Notes: generated by a model from the letters alone, not told the origin. Numbered from the stretch's first letter, positions 16,542 to 24,469 are shown. The stretch: DNA of 64,000 bases from Deltaproteobacteria bacterium (GCA_016177705.1 JACOUT010000017.1:28849-92848); one strand, 5' to 3'. A program made the numbers and translations.

Positions 16542-17099
16542 ATGTACACCACGTCGGACTTCAAGCGCGGTCTCCGCATCGAGATCGACGGCCAGCCCTA
16601 CAGCATCATCGAATTCGAGCACCACAAGCCCGGCAAGGGTGCGTCCATCGTCCGCACGCGGCTGCGCAACCTCGTCACCGGGCAGATCACGGCGCCGACC
16701 TTCCGCGCGGGCGACAAAGTGGGCACTCCCGACGTCGAGGACAAGGACGGTCAGTTCCTGTTCGCCGCCGGCGATACCTACACCTTCATGGATCCGCAGA
16801 GCTACGAGCAGTACGAGATCAACAAGGAGATGCTCGGCGACCAGGTCAAGTTCCTCGTCGACGGCATGCACGTCTCCATCTTGTTCTACCAGGGCAAGGC
16901 GGTCAGCGTTGAGCTGCCGAACAGCGTGGTCTTGCAGATCGTCGAGACCGAGCCGGCCGTGAAGGGCGACACCGCGACCAACGCCACCAAGAAGGCCAAG
17001 CTCACCACCGGCCACTTCGTGCACGTGCCGCTCTTCATGAAAGAGGGCGAGATGGTCAAGGTCGACACCCGCTCGGGCGAGTACATCGAGCGCGCGTGA
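16542..17099 (+). CDS. efp: Translation elongation factor P
   Basis: EF-P relieves ribosomes stalled at polyproline. The product has 185 aa, the standard length. Domain I carries the loop HHKPGKGAS with Lys32 at the site modified in EpmA/EpmB organisms. Later motifs are AGDTYTFMDPQSYEQY and the C-terminal VPLFMKEGEMVKVDTRSGEY, which is highly conserved. ATG 16542 is the family start. It lies 23 bp after aroQ, and its stop overlaps the next gene's GTG. A KamA/EpmB-like gene lies at 59-60 kb in this window. Confidence 0.96.
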   Translation: MYTTSDFKRGLRIEIDGQPYSIIEFEHHKPGKGASIVRTRLRNLVTGQITAPTFRAGDKVGTPDVEDKDGQFLFAAGDTYTFMDPQSYEQYEINKEMLGDQVKFLVDGMHVSILFYQGKAVSVELPNSVVLQIVETEPAVKGDTATNATKKAKLTTGHFVHVPLFMKEGEMVKVDTRSGEYIERA

Positions 17100-18247
17100 A
17101 CGATCTGCTGTCGCGCGCCACGCGGTTCGTGGTGGCGGCGGTGGAGCAAGCGCGGGCGCTCCATCGCTCGCCGCTGGCGCCCGACGTGGCGCGGCTGCAC
17201 CGCCTGTTCACCTCGGAGCGCGCCGAGCGCCGCCCCGACTACCAGCGCGACCCGGCGCTGCGGCGCGCCTACCTCGGCTTCTTCCTGCCTCACAACGCGG
17301 TCAAGATCGCGCTCTTGCTCGAGCGCTCGCGGCGCGAGGGGCTGCTCGCCGTCGGCGACGCTCCCGCCATACTCGACGTCGGCGCAGGGCCGCTCACCGG
17401 CATCTTCGGCGCCTGGATCGCCTTTGGTCGCCTCGGGCGCTGCGTGGCGGTCGACGCCGCCGCCGCCACCATGGAGGCGGCGCTGCCGCTGCTCGCGCTG
17501 GTGCAGCACGACGGCGTGGAGCGTCGCACCGCCAACGTCGCGGTGAGTCCGGCGGCGCGCTGGCTCGGCGACACCCGCCCCGACCTCGTCATCCTGGCCA
17601 ACGTGTTGAACGAGCTGCGCGACCCGCGGCGTGGCGCCGATACGCGCGAGCGCTTGCTGTTCGAGCTGTTGGCGGCAGTACCGCCCAACGGCCGCGTGCT
17701 CGTCGTCGAGCCGGCCACACGCGTGCACGGGCGCGCGCTGATGCTGCTGCGCGATCGGCTGGTCGACGGCCGGCGCGCGAGCGTGCTCTCCCCCTGCCGC
17801 GGCGCCCCGGCCTGCCCGCTGTTGCGGCGCCGCGGCGATTGGTGTCACGGCGAGCTGGCGTGGCAGCCGCCGCGCGAGTTCGGGGAGCTGGCGCGCGCCG
17901 CCGGTATCGACAAGGCCACGCTCAAGGAGAGCCACCTGGTGCTCTCGCCCCGCTCGACCCCGCCGCCGCACGCGGGCGCGCGCCTGGTGGGCGGCCTGAT
18001 GCGCGACGCCGCCGGGGTGGAGCGGCGCTACGGCTGTGGCGCCGATGGGCTGCTGACGCTGGTCGGCACGCCCGCGCTGCCGAGCGCGGTGGCGGCCGCC
18101 GAGCGCGGCGAGCTGCTGCACCCACTGCCTGCGAGCGCCCGGATCGAGGTCACGCCTTCACCGGCTCCTGGCGCACCAACAGCTCGGAGAGGCGCTGGGC
18201 GCCCGGGCCGGCGCGGTCGCGCTGCAGGGGGCCCACGGCCTCGATGA
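17096..18247 (+). CDS. Rsm22-like SAM-dependent methyltransferase
   Basis: The product has 383 aa. The SAM-binding motif is ILDVGAGPLTGIFG (about residue 92). Upstream YQRDPALRRAYLGFFLPHNAVK and downstream LVILANVLNEL match the Rsm22 family (small ribosomal subunit methyltransferase-like). The Cys motif CRGAPACPLL followed by DWCHGELAW (about 234-260) is characteristic and may bind a metal or Fe-S cluster. A target in rRNA or the ribosome is likely from the family and from the efp neighbour. The last 33 codons overlap the convergent gene at 18150-19148 and are Arg/Gly-rich, so that tail may be a late stop rather than functional. Confidence 0.8.
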   Translation: MNDLLSRATRFVVAAVEQARALHRSPLAPDVARLHRLFTSERAERRPDYQRDPALRRAYLGFFLPHNAVKIALLLERSRREGLLAVGDAPAILDVGAGPLTGIFGAWIAFGRLGRCVAVDAAAATMEAALPLLALVQHDGVERRTANVAVSPAARWLGDTRPDLVILANVLNELRDPRRGADTRERLLFELLAAVPPNGRVLVVEPATRVHGRALMLLRDRLVDGRRASVLSPCRGAPACPLLRRRGDWCHGELAWQPPREFGELARAAGIDKATLKESHLVLSPRSTPPPHAGARLVGGLMRDAAGVERRYGCGADGLLTLVGTPALPSAVAAAERGELLHPLPASARIEVTPSPAPGAPTARRGAGRPGRRGRAAGGPRPR

Positions 18248-19148
18248 GCGCGGCGCGCAGCCGGTCGCCGTCGAGCTCCTCGACGGCGATGCCGCCACCG
18301 CGCGGACCGAGGAAGAAGAGCGAGCCCTCGACCGGCACGAAGGTGGTCTCGCGCACGAACCAATCGCCGTCGCCGAAGTCGGTGCGCACCAGCGTGTGGC
18401 GATCGCCGAGCGGACGCGTCGCCAGGTCGAGCAGCCCATTGGCGAGCCATACCGCGGCGCCGCCGTGCACCACCGCGCCCTTCTCGATCAGGCCGCGCAG
18501 CGCGTCGTCCCACACCGCGTCGTCGACGATCGCGCCGGTGCGCGCGCGCATCGGCCGCCGGGCCATCGGCAACAGCGGCGCGCTCGGCGGGCGCTGGTCG
18601 GCCGGCGGCGGCTTGGTGAACGCGCGCTTGACCGCGGCGAGCGCCAAGTCACGGCGCGCTTCGCCCTTGACCGCCTCGAGGAGCTGGCCGAGCGCCAGCA
18701 TCTCGATGGCGCTCAACGTCAGCTGCACGCGGTCACCGGCGGCGCGCCTCGGCACGAACCGTCGAGCCAGATTCTCCACCACCTCGTCTTGGTCGCGATC
18801 CGGGCCGAACACGTGCCGATCGGCCACCTTCTCGTAGGACACCGCGATCTCGTCGAGCAGCCACTGCTCGCTCGCCGTCGAGGTGCCGTCGGCGTGGTGC
18901 ACGACGTGGGTCAGGCGGCCGTCGCACTCGGTGACCGGCGCGATGCGGTTGAGGGCGTCGTCGGTGACGCGAAAGCCGTGCGGGTCGATGACGCCGCGCC
19001 CGACCAACGCGTGGTAGGCGGCGGCGTAGTCGGCCGGCTCGCGCTGTGACTCGTCCAGGTAATAAAGCGGGCTCTCCTCGACGAAGAACAGATCGCAGGT
19101 GAAGCGCATCAGCGCCAGCTCGTCGTCGGAGAGCGCCAGGAACGACAT
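18150..19148 (-). CDS. Unknown protein, 332 aa, in the sctU neighbourhood
   Basis: I do not recognise the family with confidence. The start MSFLALSDDELALMRFTCDL is followed by PADYAAAYHALVGRGVIDP and HGFRVTDDALNRIAPVTECD, which looks like a winged-helix module. The C-terminal half is beta-rich (WFVRETTFVPVEGSLFFLGP). The layout loosely recalls ESX-type EspG chaperones, but I cannot support that by motif. There is no signal peptide. It lies 3 bp downstream of the coiled-coil gene on the same strand, so the two form one unit diverging from sctU. Its 3' end overlaps the methyltransferase gene by 98 bp. Confidence 0.65.
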   Translation of the reverse strand: MSFLALSDDELALMRFTCDLFFVEESPLYYLDESQREPADYAAAYHALVGRGVIDPHGFRVTDDALNRIAPVTECDGRLTHVVHHADGTSTASEQWLLDEIAVSYEKVADRHVFGPDRDQDEVVENLARRFVPRRAAGDRVQLTLSAIEMLALGQLLEAVKGEARRDLALAAVKRAFTKPPPADQRPPSAPLLPMARRPMRARTGAIVDDAVWDDALRGLIEKGAVVHGGAAVWLANGLLDLATRPLGDRHTLVRTDFGDGDWFVRETTFVPVEGSLFFLGPRGGGIAVEELDGDRLRAALIEAVGPLQRDRAGPGAQRLSELLVRQEPVKA

Positions 19149-19151
19149 GGC

Positions 19152-19946
19152 TCAGCCCTTGGGCGGCAACAGCGCGAGGATGAGCGCTTGCATGCCTTCG
19201 AGCGAAGGAGGGGCCGCCTCATCGGCGGTCGCTGGTGGCGCGGAGACAACGCCGTCGCGCATCATGCCGACCAGCACGCGTGACGCGGCCGCCCCCGGCG
19301 CCATGCGCACCAACGCGGCGCCGAGCTCGGGCCCGACCTCGTCGCCAACGTGGACGCGCAGCACCGGCGCGCTGCCGTCGGCAAAGGGCCCGTAGGCCTG
19401 CTCGATGGTCTGGAGCGTCAACAGCGCCCTCGACATGCCCGGTTCCATCTGGCGCAGCTTGGCGAGCTGGGCGCCGAGCAGCTTGGAGTAGGAGGCGTCG
19501 CCCACCTTGCCCGCGGCGGCGAAGGCGCTCTTGAGGCGCCGCTGCAAGTGGTGCAGCCGCTTGCGCAGCGCCGCCATGCGCTTCCTCAGCTCGAGTAGCT
19601 CGGCGCGCAGCAGCGCCACCTGCGCCGGGCTGAAGCCGGCCTGCACCAGGCGCTCCACGATGCTCGTCGCCTGGTCGCGCAGCACGCGGCTCTCGGTGGA
19701 GAGCTGTCCGCGGGTGGCCTCGAGCATGCGAACCAGGCTTTGGATGCCCGAGGCGGTGCTGGCGTGCGCAAACGCTTCGTCCAGGCGGTCGCCCGTGCTC
19801 TTGAAACGGCCCTCGAAGGCGTCGGCCTTGGTCTTCTCCACCTGCTTGGGTTCGACCTGTTTGCCGGTCGGCAGCGCATGGGGCGCGACCCGCTGGGCCC
19901 ACGCAGGGGGGACCTTCTTGCCGCCGCCGCCGCCTTGCACGCTCAT
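19152..19946 (-). CDS. Coiled-coil protein of unknown function, divergent from sctU
   Basis: The product has 264 aa. It starts MSVQGGGGGKKVPPAWAQRV, a low-complexity N-terminus like that of many type III substrates or accessory proteins. Residues 75-165 form a strong basic coiled coil (ALLRAELLELRKRMAALRK, then LHHLQRRLKSAF). The rest is helical and Ala/Leu-rich. No signal peptide, no membrane segment. It is divergent from sctU with 81 bp between the starts, a region that includes the palindrome at 19994-20036. A stalk (SctO-like) or regulatory role in secretion is possible but unproven. Confidence 0.6.
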   Translation of the reverse strand: MSVQGGGGGKKVPPAWAQRVAPHALPTGKQVEPKQVEKTKADAFEGRFKSTGDRLDEAFAHASTASGIQSLVRMLEATRGQLSTESRVLRDQATSIVERLVQAGFSPAQVALLRAELLELRKRMAALRKRLHHLQRRLKSAFAAAGKVGDASYSKLLGAQLAKLRQMEPGMSRALLTLQTIEQAYGPFADGSAPVLRVHVGDEVGPELGAALVRMAPGAAASRVLVGMMRDGVVSAPPATADEAAPPSLEGMQALILALLPPKG

Positions 19947-19993
19947 GGGCGCAGCATAGCCGAGGCCGGGCTGCCGGCGGGCACGGGCACGGG

Positions 19994-20036
19994 GTCGGAC
20001 ATGGAGCCGTTCTGCTAGAACGGCTCCATGTCCGAC
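19994..20036. promoter_or_regulatory. 20-bp perfect palindrome covering the sctU start codon
   Basis: Arms 19994-20013 and 20017-20036 are exact reverse complements with a 3-nt centre (GCT). The sctU ATG at 20028-20030 is inside the right arm. In an sctU transcript starting upstream this would be a very stable hairpin hiding the start codon. At DNA level it is a symmetrical site between divergent genes. No T-run follows on either side. Confidence 0.75.
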
Positions 20037-21179
20037 GGCGGAACCGGCGAGAAGACCGAGGAGGCCTCGCCGCAAAAGCTCAAGCAGGCCCGCGACAAGG
20101 GGCAGGTATCCAAGAGCCAGGACGCCATCCAGGCGTTCGGCTTTGTGCTGGTGTTCGCCACCACCGCGCTGACCGTGACCGTCACGGCCAAGAAGCTGAA
20201 GGACTTCCTGTATGCCGCGCTCGAGTCGGCGGTGCGCCGCGGCGACGACCTGCCGACGGTGCTGTCCGTGGTCAACGAGGCGCTGTGGACCACCTTGACC
20301 GCGTCGCTGCCCATGCTCGGCGCCGCGTTCGTCGCCGGCTTGGCGTCGAACTACATCCAGGTCGGCTTCATGTTCACCACCGAGCCGCTCAAGCCCGACA
20401 TCAAGAAGATCAACCCGGTCGATGGCTTCAAAAACCTGTTCTCCAAGAAGAAGATCGTCGAGTCTGTCAAAAATATCCTGAAGTTCACCATCGTGAGCTA
20501 CGTAGTGTATGCGACGCTGCGGGACGCCATGCGCGAGGTGGTGCTGTCGGCGCGCGTCGACCTGTGGCACGGCGTCGCCATCGGTGGGCAGATCATGTAC
20601 GACATCGCGATCCGCGTGACCGCGCTGTTCGTCATCATCTCGGTCGCCGACTTCTTTTTCCAACGCTGGCAGTTCAATAAAGAGATGATGATGTCGAAGT
20701 ACGACGTCAAACAGGAGTACAAACAGTCGGAGGGCGATCCTCACATGAAGGCCGAGCGCAAGGCGCTCGCCGAGGAGTTGATCCTCCACGGGAGTCAGCA
20801 GAACGTGGCCAACGCCGATGCGGTCGTCGTCAACCCCGCGCACATCGCGGTCGCCATCAAGTACGACAAGGAGAAGGGCGGCGCGCCCAAGGTGGTGGCC
20901 AAGGGCATGCGCAAGCACGCCGAGACCATCAAGGCGATCGCGCGCGAGCACGGCGTGCCGATCCTGCGCAACGTGCCGCTGGCGCAAGCACTCAACAAGC
21001 TCGACCTCGAGGAGGAGGTGCCCGAGGAGCTGTACGAAGCGGTCGCCGAGGTGCTCAACTTCGTCTACGAGCTGCGCGACCGGGAGACCAAGGCTGCCGA
21101 GGCCCGCCGCAAGGCAAAGAGCGCGAAAACAAACGAGAATCCGCCATCGGCCAAGGGACCGGGCAACCCGGCCCGCTGA
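20028..21179 (+). CDS. sctU: Type III secretion export gate switch protein SctU (FlhB/YscU family)
   Basis: This inner-membrane component of the export gate switches substrate specificity after self-cleavage. It has 383 aa. The opening EKTEEASPQKLKQARDKGQV is a family hallmark. Four membrane segments lie within residues 30-215 (for example AFGFVLVFATTALTVTV and VTALFVIISVADFFF). The cytosolic part starts near SKYDVKQEYKQSEGDPHMKA. The cleavage motif reads Asn269-Pro-Ala-His where NPTH is usual, within VVVNPAHIAVAIKYD. The ending VPILRNVPLAQALNKLDLEE supports SctU rather than FlhB. No other gate gene is adjacent. The start codon lies in a palindrome. Confidence 0.9.
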   Translation: MSDGGTGEKTEEASPQKLKQARDKGQVSKSQDAIQAFGFVLVFATTALTVTVTAKKLKDFLYAALESAVRRGDDLPTVLSVVNEALWTTLTASLPMLGAAFVAGLASNYIQVGFMFTTEPLKPDIKKINPVDGFKNLFSKKKIVESVKNILKFTIVSYVVYATLRDAMREVVLSARVDLWHGVAIGGQIMYDIAIRVTALFVIISVADFFFQRWQFNKEMMMSKYDVKQEYKQSEGDPHMKAERKALAEELILHGSQQNVANADAVVVNPAHIAVAIKYDKEKGGAPKVVAKGMRKHAETIKAIAREHGVPILRNVPLAQALNKLDLEEEVPEELYEAVAEVLNFVYELRDRETKAAEARRKAKSAKTNENPPSAKGPGNPAR

Positions 21180-21235
21180 TGGCCGATACTGACGAAGCGC
21201 TTTTCCACGATGTCCTCGTTCGCGAGGGCGCCGTT

Positions 21236-21272
21236 CACGAGGCCATTCTTCACGAGGCCATTCTTCACGAGG
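21236..21272 (+). repeat. 15-bp tandem direct repeat before the gene at 21282
   Basis: CACGAGGCCATTCTT occurs at 21236-21250 and 21251-21265, followed by a partial third copy CACGAGG (21266-21272). Each copy carries a GAGG that resembles a ribosome binding core. The last copy is 9 nt from the ATG at 21282. Confidence 0.7.
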
Positions 21273-21281
21273 TACGGGCCG

Positions 21282-21761
21282 ATGGCGAACGAGATCCAAA
21301 AGCCGGTACGGCGCTTCCCCTGGGTGACCCCCTCAGGACAGTCGGTGGGCGCCGGCGGCGTCAGCGCCGACGAAATGCGTATCCATCAGGGGCAAAAGCC
21401 CTTGTCGCCCGACGTAGCGCCGATCGCGCAACGCGGCCCGGTCGAGTTCATTACGCCCTCGACCTCCTCGGAGAGCCTGCGCCTCGCCGTGCCCGAGGCC
21501 GCCAACCCCTTCGCGACGCCCACCGGCCCGCGCCATGACCACATGATGATCCGGCAGGTGTTGCAGCGCGCCGGCACCGACTCGTCGAAGGCGCTGACCA
21601 ACGCGCTCAAGAACCTGCCCGCCGGCGTCAAGCCCGAGGACGGCGATCGCATGCGCGCCTCGGCGTCGCGCGAGCACAACATGCTCCAGTTGCTCAAGGG
21701 CCTGCAGGACATGCAGGAGCAGATCTACGCCCGCATCGTCGGCCTGAATCGCGACGTGTAG
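21282..21761 (+). CDS. Unknown protein, 159 aa, downstream of sctU
   Basis: I do not recognise the family. The N-terminal 80 residues are Pro/Ser/Thr-rich and look disordered (VRRFPWVTPSGQSVGAGG). The C-terminal 75 residues are helical (MMIRQVLQRAGTDSSKALTN, then LLKGLQDMQEQIYARIV). Disordered N-terminus plus helical C-terminus, right behind sctU, fits a type III substrate or small needle/rod-like component, but there is no diagnostic motif. ATG 21282 is preferred over ATG 21210 because GAGG lies 9 nt upstream and the region before it is a 15-bp tandem repeat. Another ATG at 21179 in a different frame overlaps the sctU stop, but its product looks like noise after 40 residues. Confidence 0.6.
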   Translation: MANEIQKPVRRFPWVTPSGQSVGAGGVSADEMRIHQGQKPLSPDVAPIAQRGPVEFITPSTSSESLRLAVPEAANPFATPTGPRHDHMMIRQVLQRAGTDSSKALTNALKNLPAGVKPEDGDRMRASASREHNMLQLLKGLQDMQEQIYARIVGLNRDV

Positions 21762-21821
21762 GTCCGTCCCGCGGCGGGTCAGGTTCGGGCGGCGTGGTCA
21801 GGCGCGCGGTACCCTCGGCTG

Positions 21822-23417
21822 GTGCGCGTCGACGCGACAGCCACCAGCATCGCTCTTTGCCTCGCGTTCAGTGCGTGCCCGGCGCCGCTCGGCGCTCCCT
21901 GTAACCGCGACGACGAATGCGGCGCCACCGAGCAGTGCGAACAGGGGCGTTGCGCGCTCGGCGCTCGCGAGGATCCACGTGGCGAGGGCGAGGGCGAGGG
22001 CGAGGGCGAGGGCGAGGGCGAGGGCGAGGGCGAGGGCGAGGGAGAGGGGGAAGGCGAGGGAGAAGGCGAGGGGGAAGGCGAGGGGGAAGGCGAGGGGGAA
22101 GGCGAGGGGGACGCCTGCGCGCCGCTCGTCACCTGCGGCGGCGGCTGCGTGAACCCGGCCTCGGACGACCGTTGGTGTGGCGCCACCGGCGATTGCGCGG
22201 GCGCCAACGCCGGCGAGGTGTGCTCGGGGCTGTTCGACTGCGTGTCGGGCGCCTGCACCTGCCCGGCGGGCCTCGACGACTGCAGCGGTTCCTGCGTCGC
22301 ACTGCTCGAGAGCGAGACCGATTGCGGCCAGTGCGGCAACCCGTGCCAGCCGACCGAGCTGTGCAGCAACGGCACCTGTTGCGCGCTCGGGCTGCTCGGC
22401 TGCAGCGACCTCTGTGTGCGCCCGCTCGACGACGAGCAGAACTGCGGCGGCTGCGGTCGTACCTGCCCGCAAGGGGCCACCTGCGTCGACGGCGGCTGCC
22501 AATGCCCGGCCAGCCAGCCCACGGTGTGCGACGACGCGTGCACGGACACCCTGACCGACGCCACCCACTGCGGCGACTGTTTGACCGTGTGTGGCCAGGA
22601 CGAGGAGTGCGCGGGCGGCACCTGCGAGCGCGTCGTCCCCCTGGAGATCCAGGCGCTGACCGCGGACGCCTGCGTCAGCCTCGAGCACGCCAGCGTCACC
22701 GGCGACGACCGCGGCGGCATCGCGCTCACGGGGACGGACGTCTGGTACAACGGCGACGGTGCGACGGCCCGCTTCGCACGCGCCGACCTGCTGACGCCGA
22801 CCGGCCTCGGCCAGATCGGCGACGGCATGATCACGGACCTCGCGACCGGCGACGTCTGGATGCTCACGCAGGGCGGATCGCCGTGGCGCTGGGATTTCTC
22901 GAACGCGGTGGTGACCTTCGACGGCGTGGCACGCCTCGATCCGGCGAGCGGCGCCATCGCCGATCTCGTCGATCTGCTGCCGGCGCTCGACGTAACGACC
23001 GACCGCGCCTTCCTGCTTGCCGGCGCGGGGCGATTCGCCGTTGCGCAGGGCGGTGCAGCACATCTGGTCAACCTGCCGTCGGGCGCCGTGCGCGCGCTAC
23101 CGAGCGCGGCGCTACCCGGCGGCGCCACCTGCGAGAACTGGGCGCGCTGGGGCGTGCTCGAGCACCTCGGCAACGAGGACTTCGCCACCTACGTGCAGGA
23201 CGGCACCACCATCGCACGTGTGCGGCTCGCAGACGGCGCGGTCGACACCACCCACGCGTTCACCAACCTGTCGGACATGTGCTCGTTCGTGCCGGCGATG
23301 AACGCGCCGCGCTGGTACTGGCACCACGAGGGCACCAGCCAATTCAGGAGCGGCGACGAGTCGATCGGCTTCTGCAACGCGACAACGTGCCTGGACGGCG
23401 CCTGTAACGTCCCGTGA
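21822..23417 (+). CDS. Cysteine-rich lipoprotein with Gly-Glu repeat linker
   Basis: The product has 531 aa. A short signal peptide ends AFSAC (lipobox). One Cys-rich stretch (CNRDDECGATEQCEQGRC) precedes a linker of about 44 Gly-Glu residues (54-97). At least four Cys-rich modules follow with the pattern Cys-x-x-Cys-Gly-x-Cys (for example DCGQCGNPCQPTELC and NCGGCGRTCPQGATC). This repeat is common in large myxobacterial surface lipoproteins. Residues 270-531 form a beta-rich, possibly propeller-like domain with repeated ARLADG- or VARLDP-type strands. It is probably exposed at the cell surface, role unknown. GTG 21822 is the start. Confidence 0.75.
   Translation: MRVDATATSIALCLAFSACPAPLGAPCNRDDECGATEQCEQGRCALGAREDPRGEGEGEGEGEGEGEGEGEGEGEGEGEGEGEGEGEGEGEGEGEGDACAPLVTCGGGCVNPASDDRWCGATGDCAGANAGEVCSGLFDCVSGACTCPAGLDDCSGSCVALLESETDCGQCGNPCQPTELCSNGTCCALGLLGCSDLCVRPLDDEQNCGGCGRTCPQGATCVDGGCQCPASQPTVCDDACTDTLTDATHCGDCLTVCGQDEECAGGTCERVVPLEIQALTADACVSLEHASVTGDDRGGIALTGTDVWYNGDGATARFARADLLTPTGLGQIGDGMITDLATGDVWMLTQGGSPWRWDFSNAVVTFDGVARLDPASGAIADLVDLLPALDVTTDRAFLLAGAGRFAVAQGGAAHLVNLPSGAVRALPSAALPGGATCENWARWGVLEHLGNEDFATYVQDGTTIARVRLADGAVDTTHAFTNLSDMCSFVPAMNAPRWYWHHEGTSQFRSGDESIGFCNATTCLDGACNVP
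21981..22110 (+). repeat. GGCGAG hexanucleotide repeat coding (Gly-Glu)n
   Basis: About 21 six-base units lie inside the lipoprotein gene. The first part is a pure GGCGAG run (to about 22041); the second alternates GGGGAA or GGAGAA with GGCGAG as 12-mers. All changes keep Gly-Glu, and unit length keeps the frame, so copy-number slippage would only lengthen or shorten the linker. Confidence 0.9.
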
Positions 23418-23426
23418 CCGTCGATG

Positions 23427-23996
23427 TCAGTCGCGCATGCACTTGTTGGTGACGTTCTGCACGTCCGCGGCGTTGGTGATGACCCAGAGGTCGCCCGCCA
23501 TGTCGCCCTTGCCGCGCGCCTCGGCGCGGAAGCCCTCGCGCGAGGCCTGCACCACCACGTAGTCGTAGCGGCTGGATTGACCCATCGGCGTGAAGCCGAG
23601 CGCCGCCAGGTCCTGGGTGTAGCTGTCCTTCTCGCCGCGATACATCTCCTCGGCGGCAAACAGCGCCTTGAGGCTTCCCTTGGCCTCAGTCTGTTTCGAG
23701 CGGCACTCGAACATGATGAAGTTGGGGATGGCGATGGCGGCCAACAGGCCGCCGCAGGTGGGGAGGAGGGCGAGGTTCATCGCGATGGCGATGATCGCGA
23801 GCGTCTTGCCGCCGAGCCGCCCGTCGCTCTTGTTGATCCGTACCAGCGAGACGATGCCGAGGATCAGCCCGAGGAAAACCGGCCAGCAGAGGAACGACGT
23901 GATCAACGAGACGATGGCGAGCGTGCTGGTCGGCGGCTTGACCGGCTGCTGACCCTGCGCTCCCCGCGATAGGTCCTGTGACGTGGCCTGTGACAT
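23427..23996 (-). CDS. DUF4190-type membrane protein with pilin-like N-terminal helix
   Basis: The product has 189 aa. Residues 25-70 hold two membrane helices with the DUF4190 pattern (AIVSLITSFLCWPVFLGLIL then SLVRINKS). A third hydrophobic stretch, LLAAIAIPNFIMFECRSKQT, then EAKGSLKALFAAEEMY, is a close copy of the type IV pilin/pseudopilin core, including an IPNF-type segment and the following helix. The C-terminal domain resembles a minor pilin head (YTQDLAALGF). There is no prepilin leader, because the pilin-like part is internal. It may be a membrane-tethered pilin-like protein. Start ATG 23996. Confidence 0.7.
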   Translation of the reverse strand: MSQATSQDLSRGAQGQQPVKPPTSTLAIVSLITSFLCWPVFLGLILGIVSLVRINKSDGRLGGKTLAIIAIAMNLALLPTCGGLLAAIAIPNFIMFECRSKQTEAKGSLKALFAAEEMYRGEKDSYTQDLAALGFTPMGQSSRYDYVVVQASREGFRAEARGKGDMAGDLWVITNAADVQNVTNKCMRD

Positions 23997-24034
23997 GGAT
24001 CTTCTCCCGGCAGCGCGCTACCTGAGCAGCCCGC

Positions 24035-24469
24035 ATGAGCGAGCACAAGCCCCCGAGCCACGATGACGTCATCGAGTACATCCGCGAGATCGAGCCGCGG
24101 ACCGTCCACCAGACGCTCGGCCTGCGCATCACGCGCTTCGCCGCCGAGGGTTGCGTAGTCGAGACCGAGGTGAACGAGCGGCTGTTCCAGCATGCCGGCA
24201 TCGTGCATGGGGGCATCTACGCACTCATGGCCGAGAGCGCCGCGTCCACCGCGGCGGCCTTCGCGGTCGACGTCTCGCTGTACCGGGTCGCCGGGCAGGA
24301 GATCTCCTGCTCGCACGTCCGCCCCGCCACTACCGGCTCATTGCGCGCCGAGGCGCGCCTGATCCATCGGGGGAAGACCAGCCTCGTCTACGTCGCCGAC
24401 GTCGACAACGACGGCAAGCTCGTCTCCACCTGTCGCATCACCATGGCGGTGCGGCCGCTCGCGGGTTGA
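24035..24469 (+). CDS. PaaI-family hotdog thioesterase
   Basis: The product has 144 aa, a single hotdog domain. The motif HAGIVHGGIYALMAESAAS (about residue 52) is the PaaI signature: HGG plus the acid in the central helix, which hydrolyses acyl-CoA thioesters. The C-terminus KLVSTCRITMAVRPL is the usual last strand. It is cytosolic. The ATG at 24035 is 38 bp from the divergent pilin-like gene. The substrate (aryl- or fatty acyl-CoA) is not shown by sequence. Confidence 0.85.
   Translation: MSEHKPPSHDDVIEYIREIEPRTVHQTLGLRITRFAAEGCVVETEVNERLFQHAGIVHGGIYALMAESAASTAAAFAVDVSLYRVAGQEISCSHVRPATTGSLRAEARLIHRGKTSLVYVADVDNDGKLVSTCRITMAVRPLAG

Noticed and set aside
21179..21538. ORF whose ATG overlaps the sctU stop (TGATG)
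   Set aside because: The coupling looks attractive, but after about 40 residues the translation turns Arg-rich and overlaps the better-supported gene at 21282 in another frame.
21981..22110. Possible CRISPR or minisatellite array
   Set aside because: Units are 6 bp, in frame, without spacers, and encode a Gly-Glu linker of a lipoprotein. It is a coding repeat.
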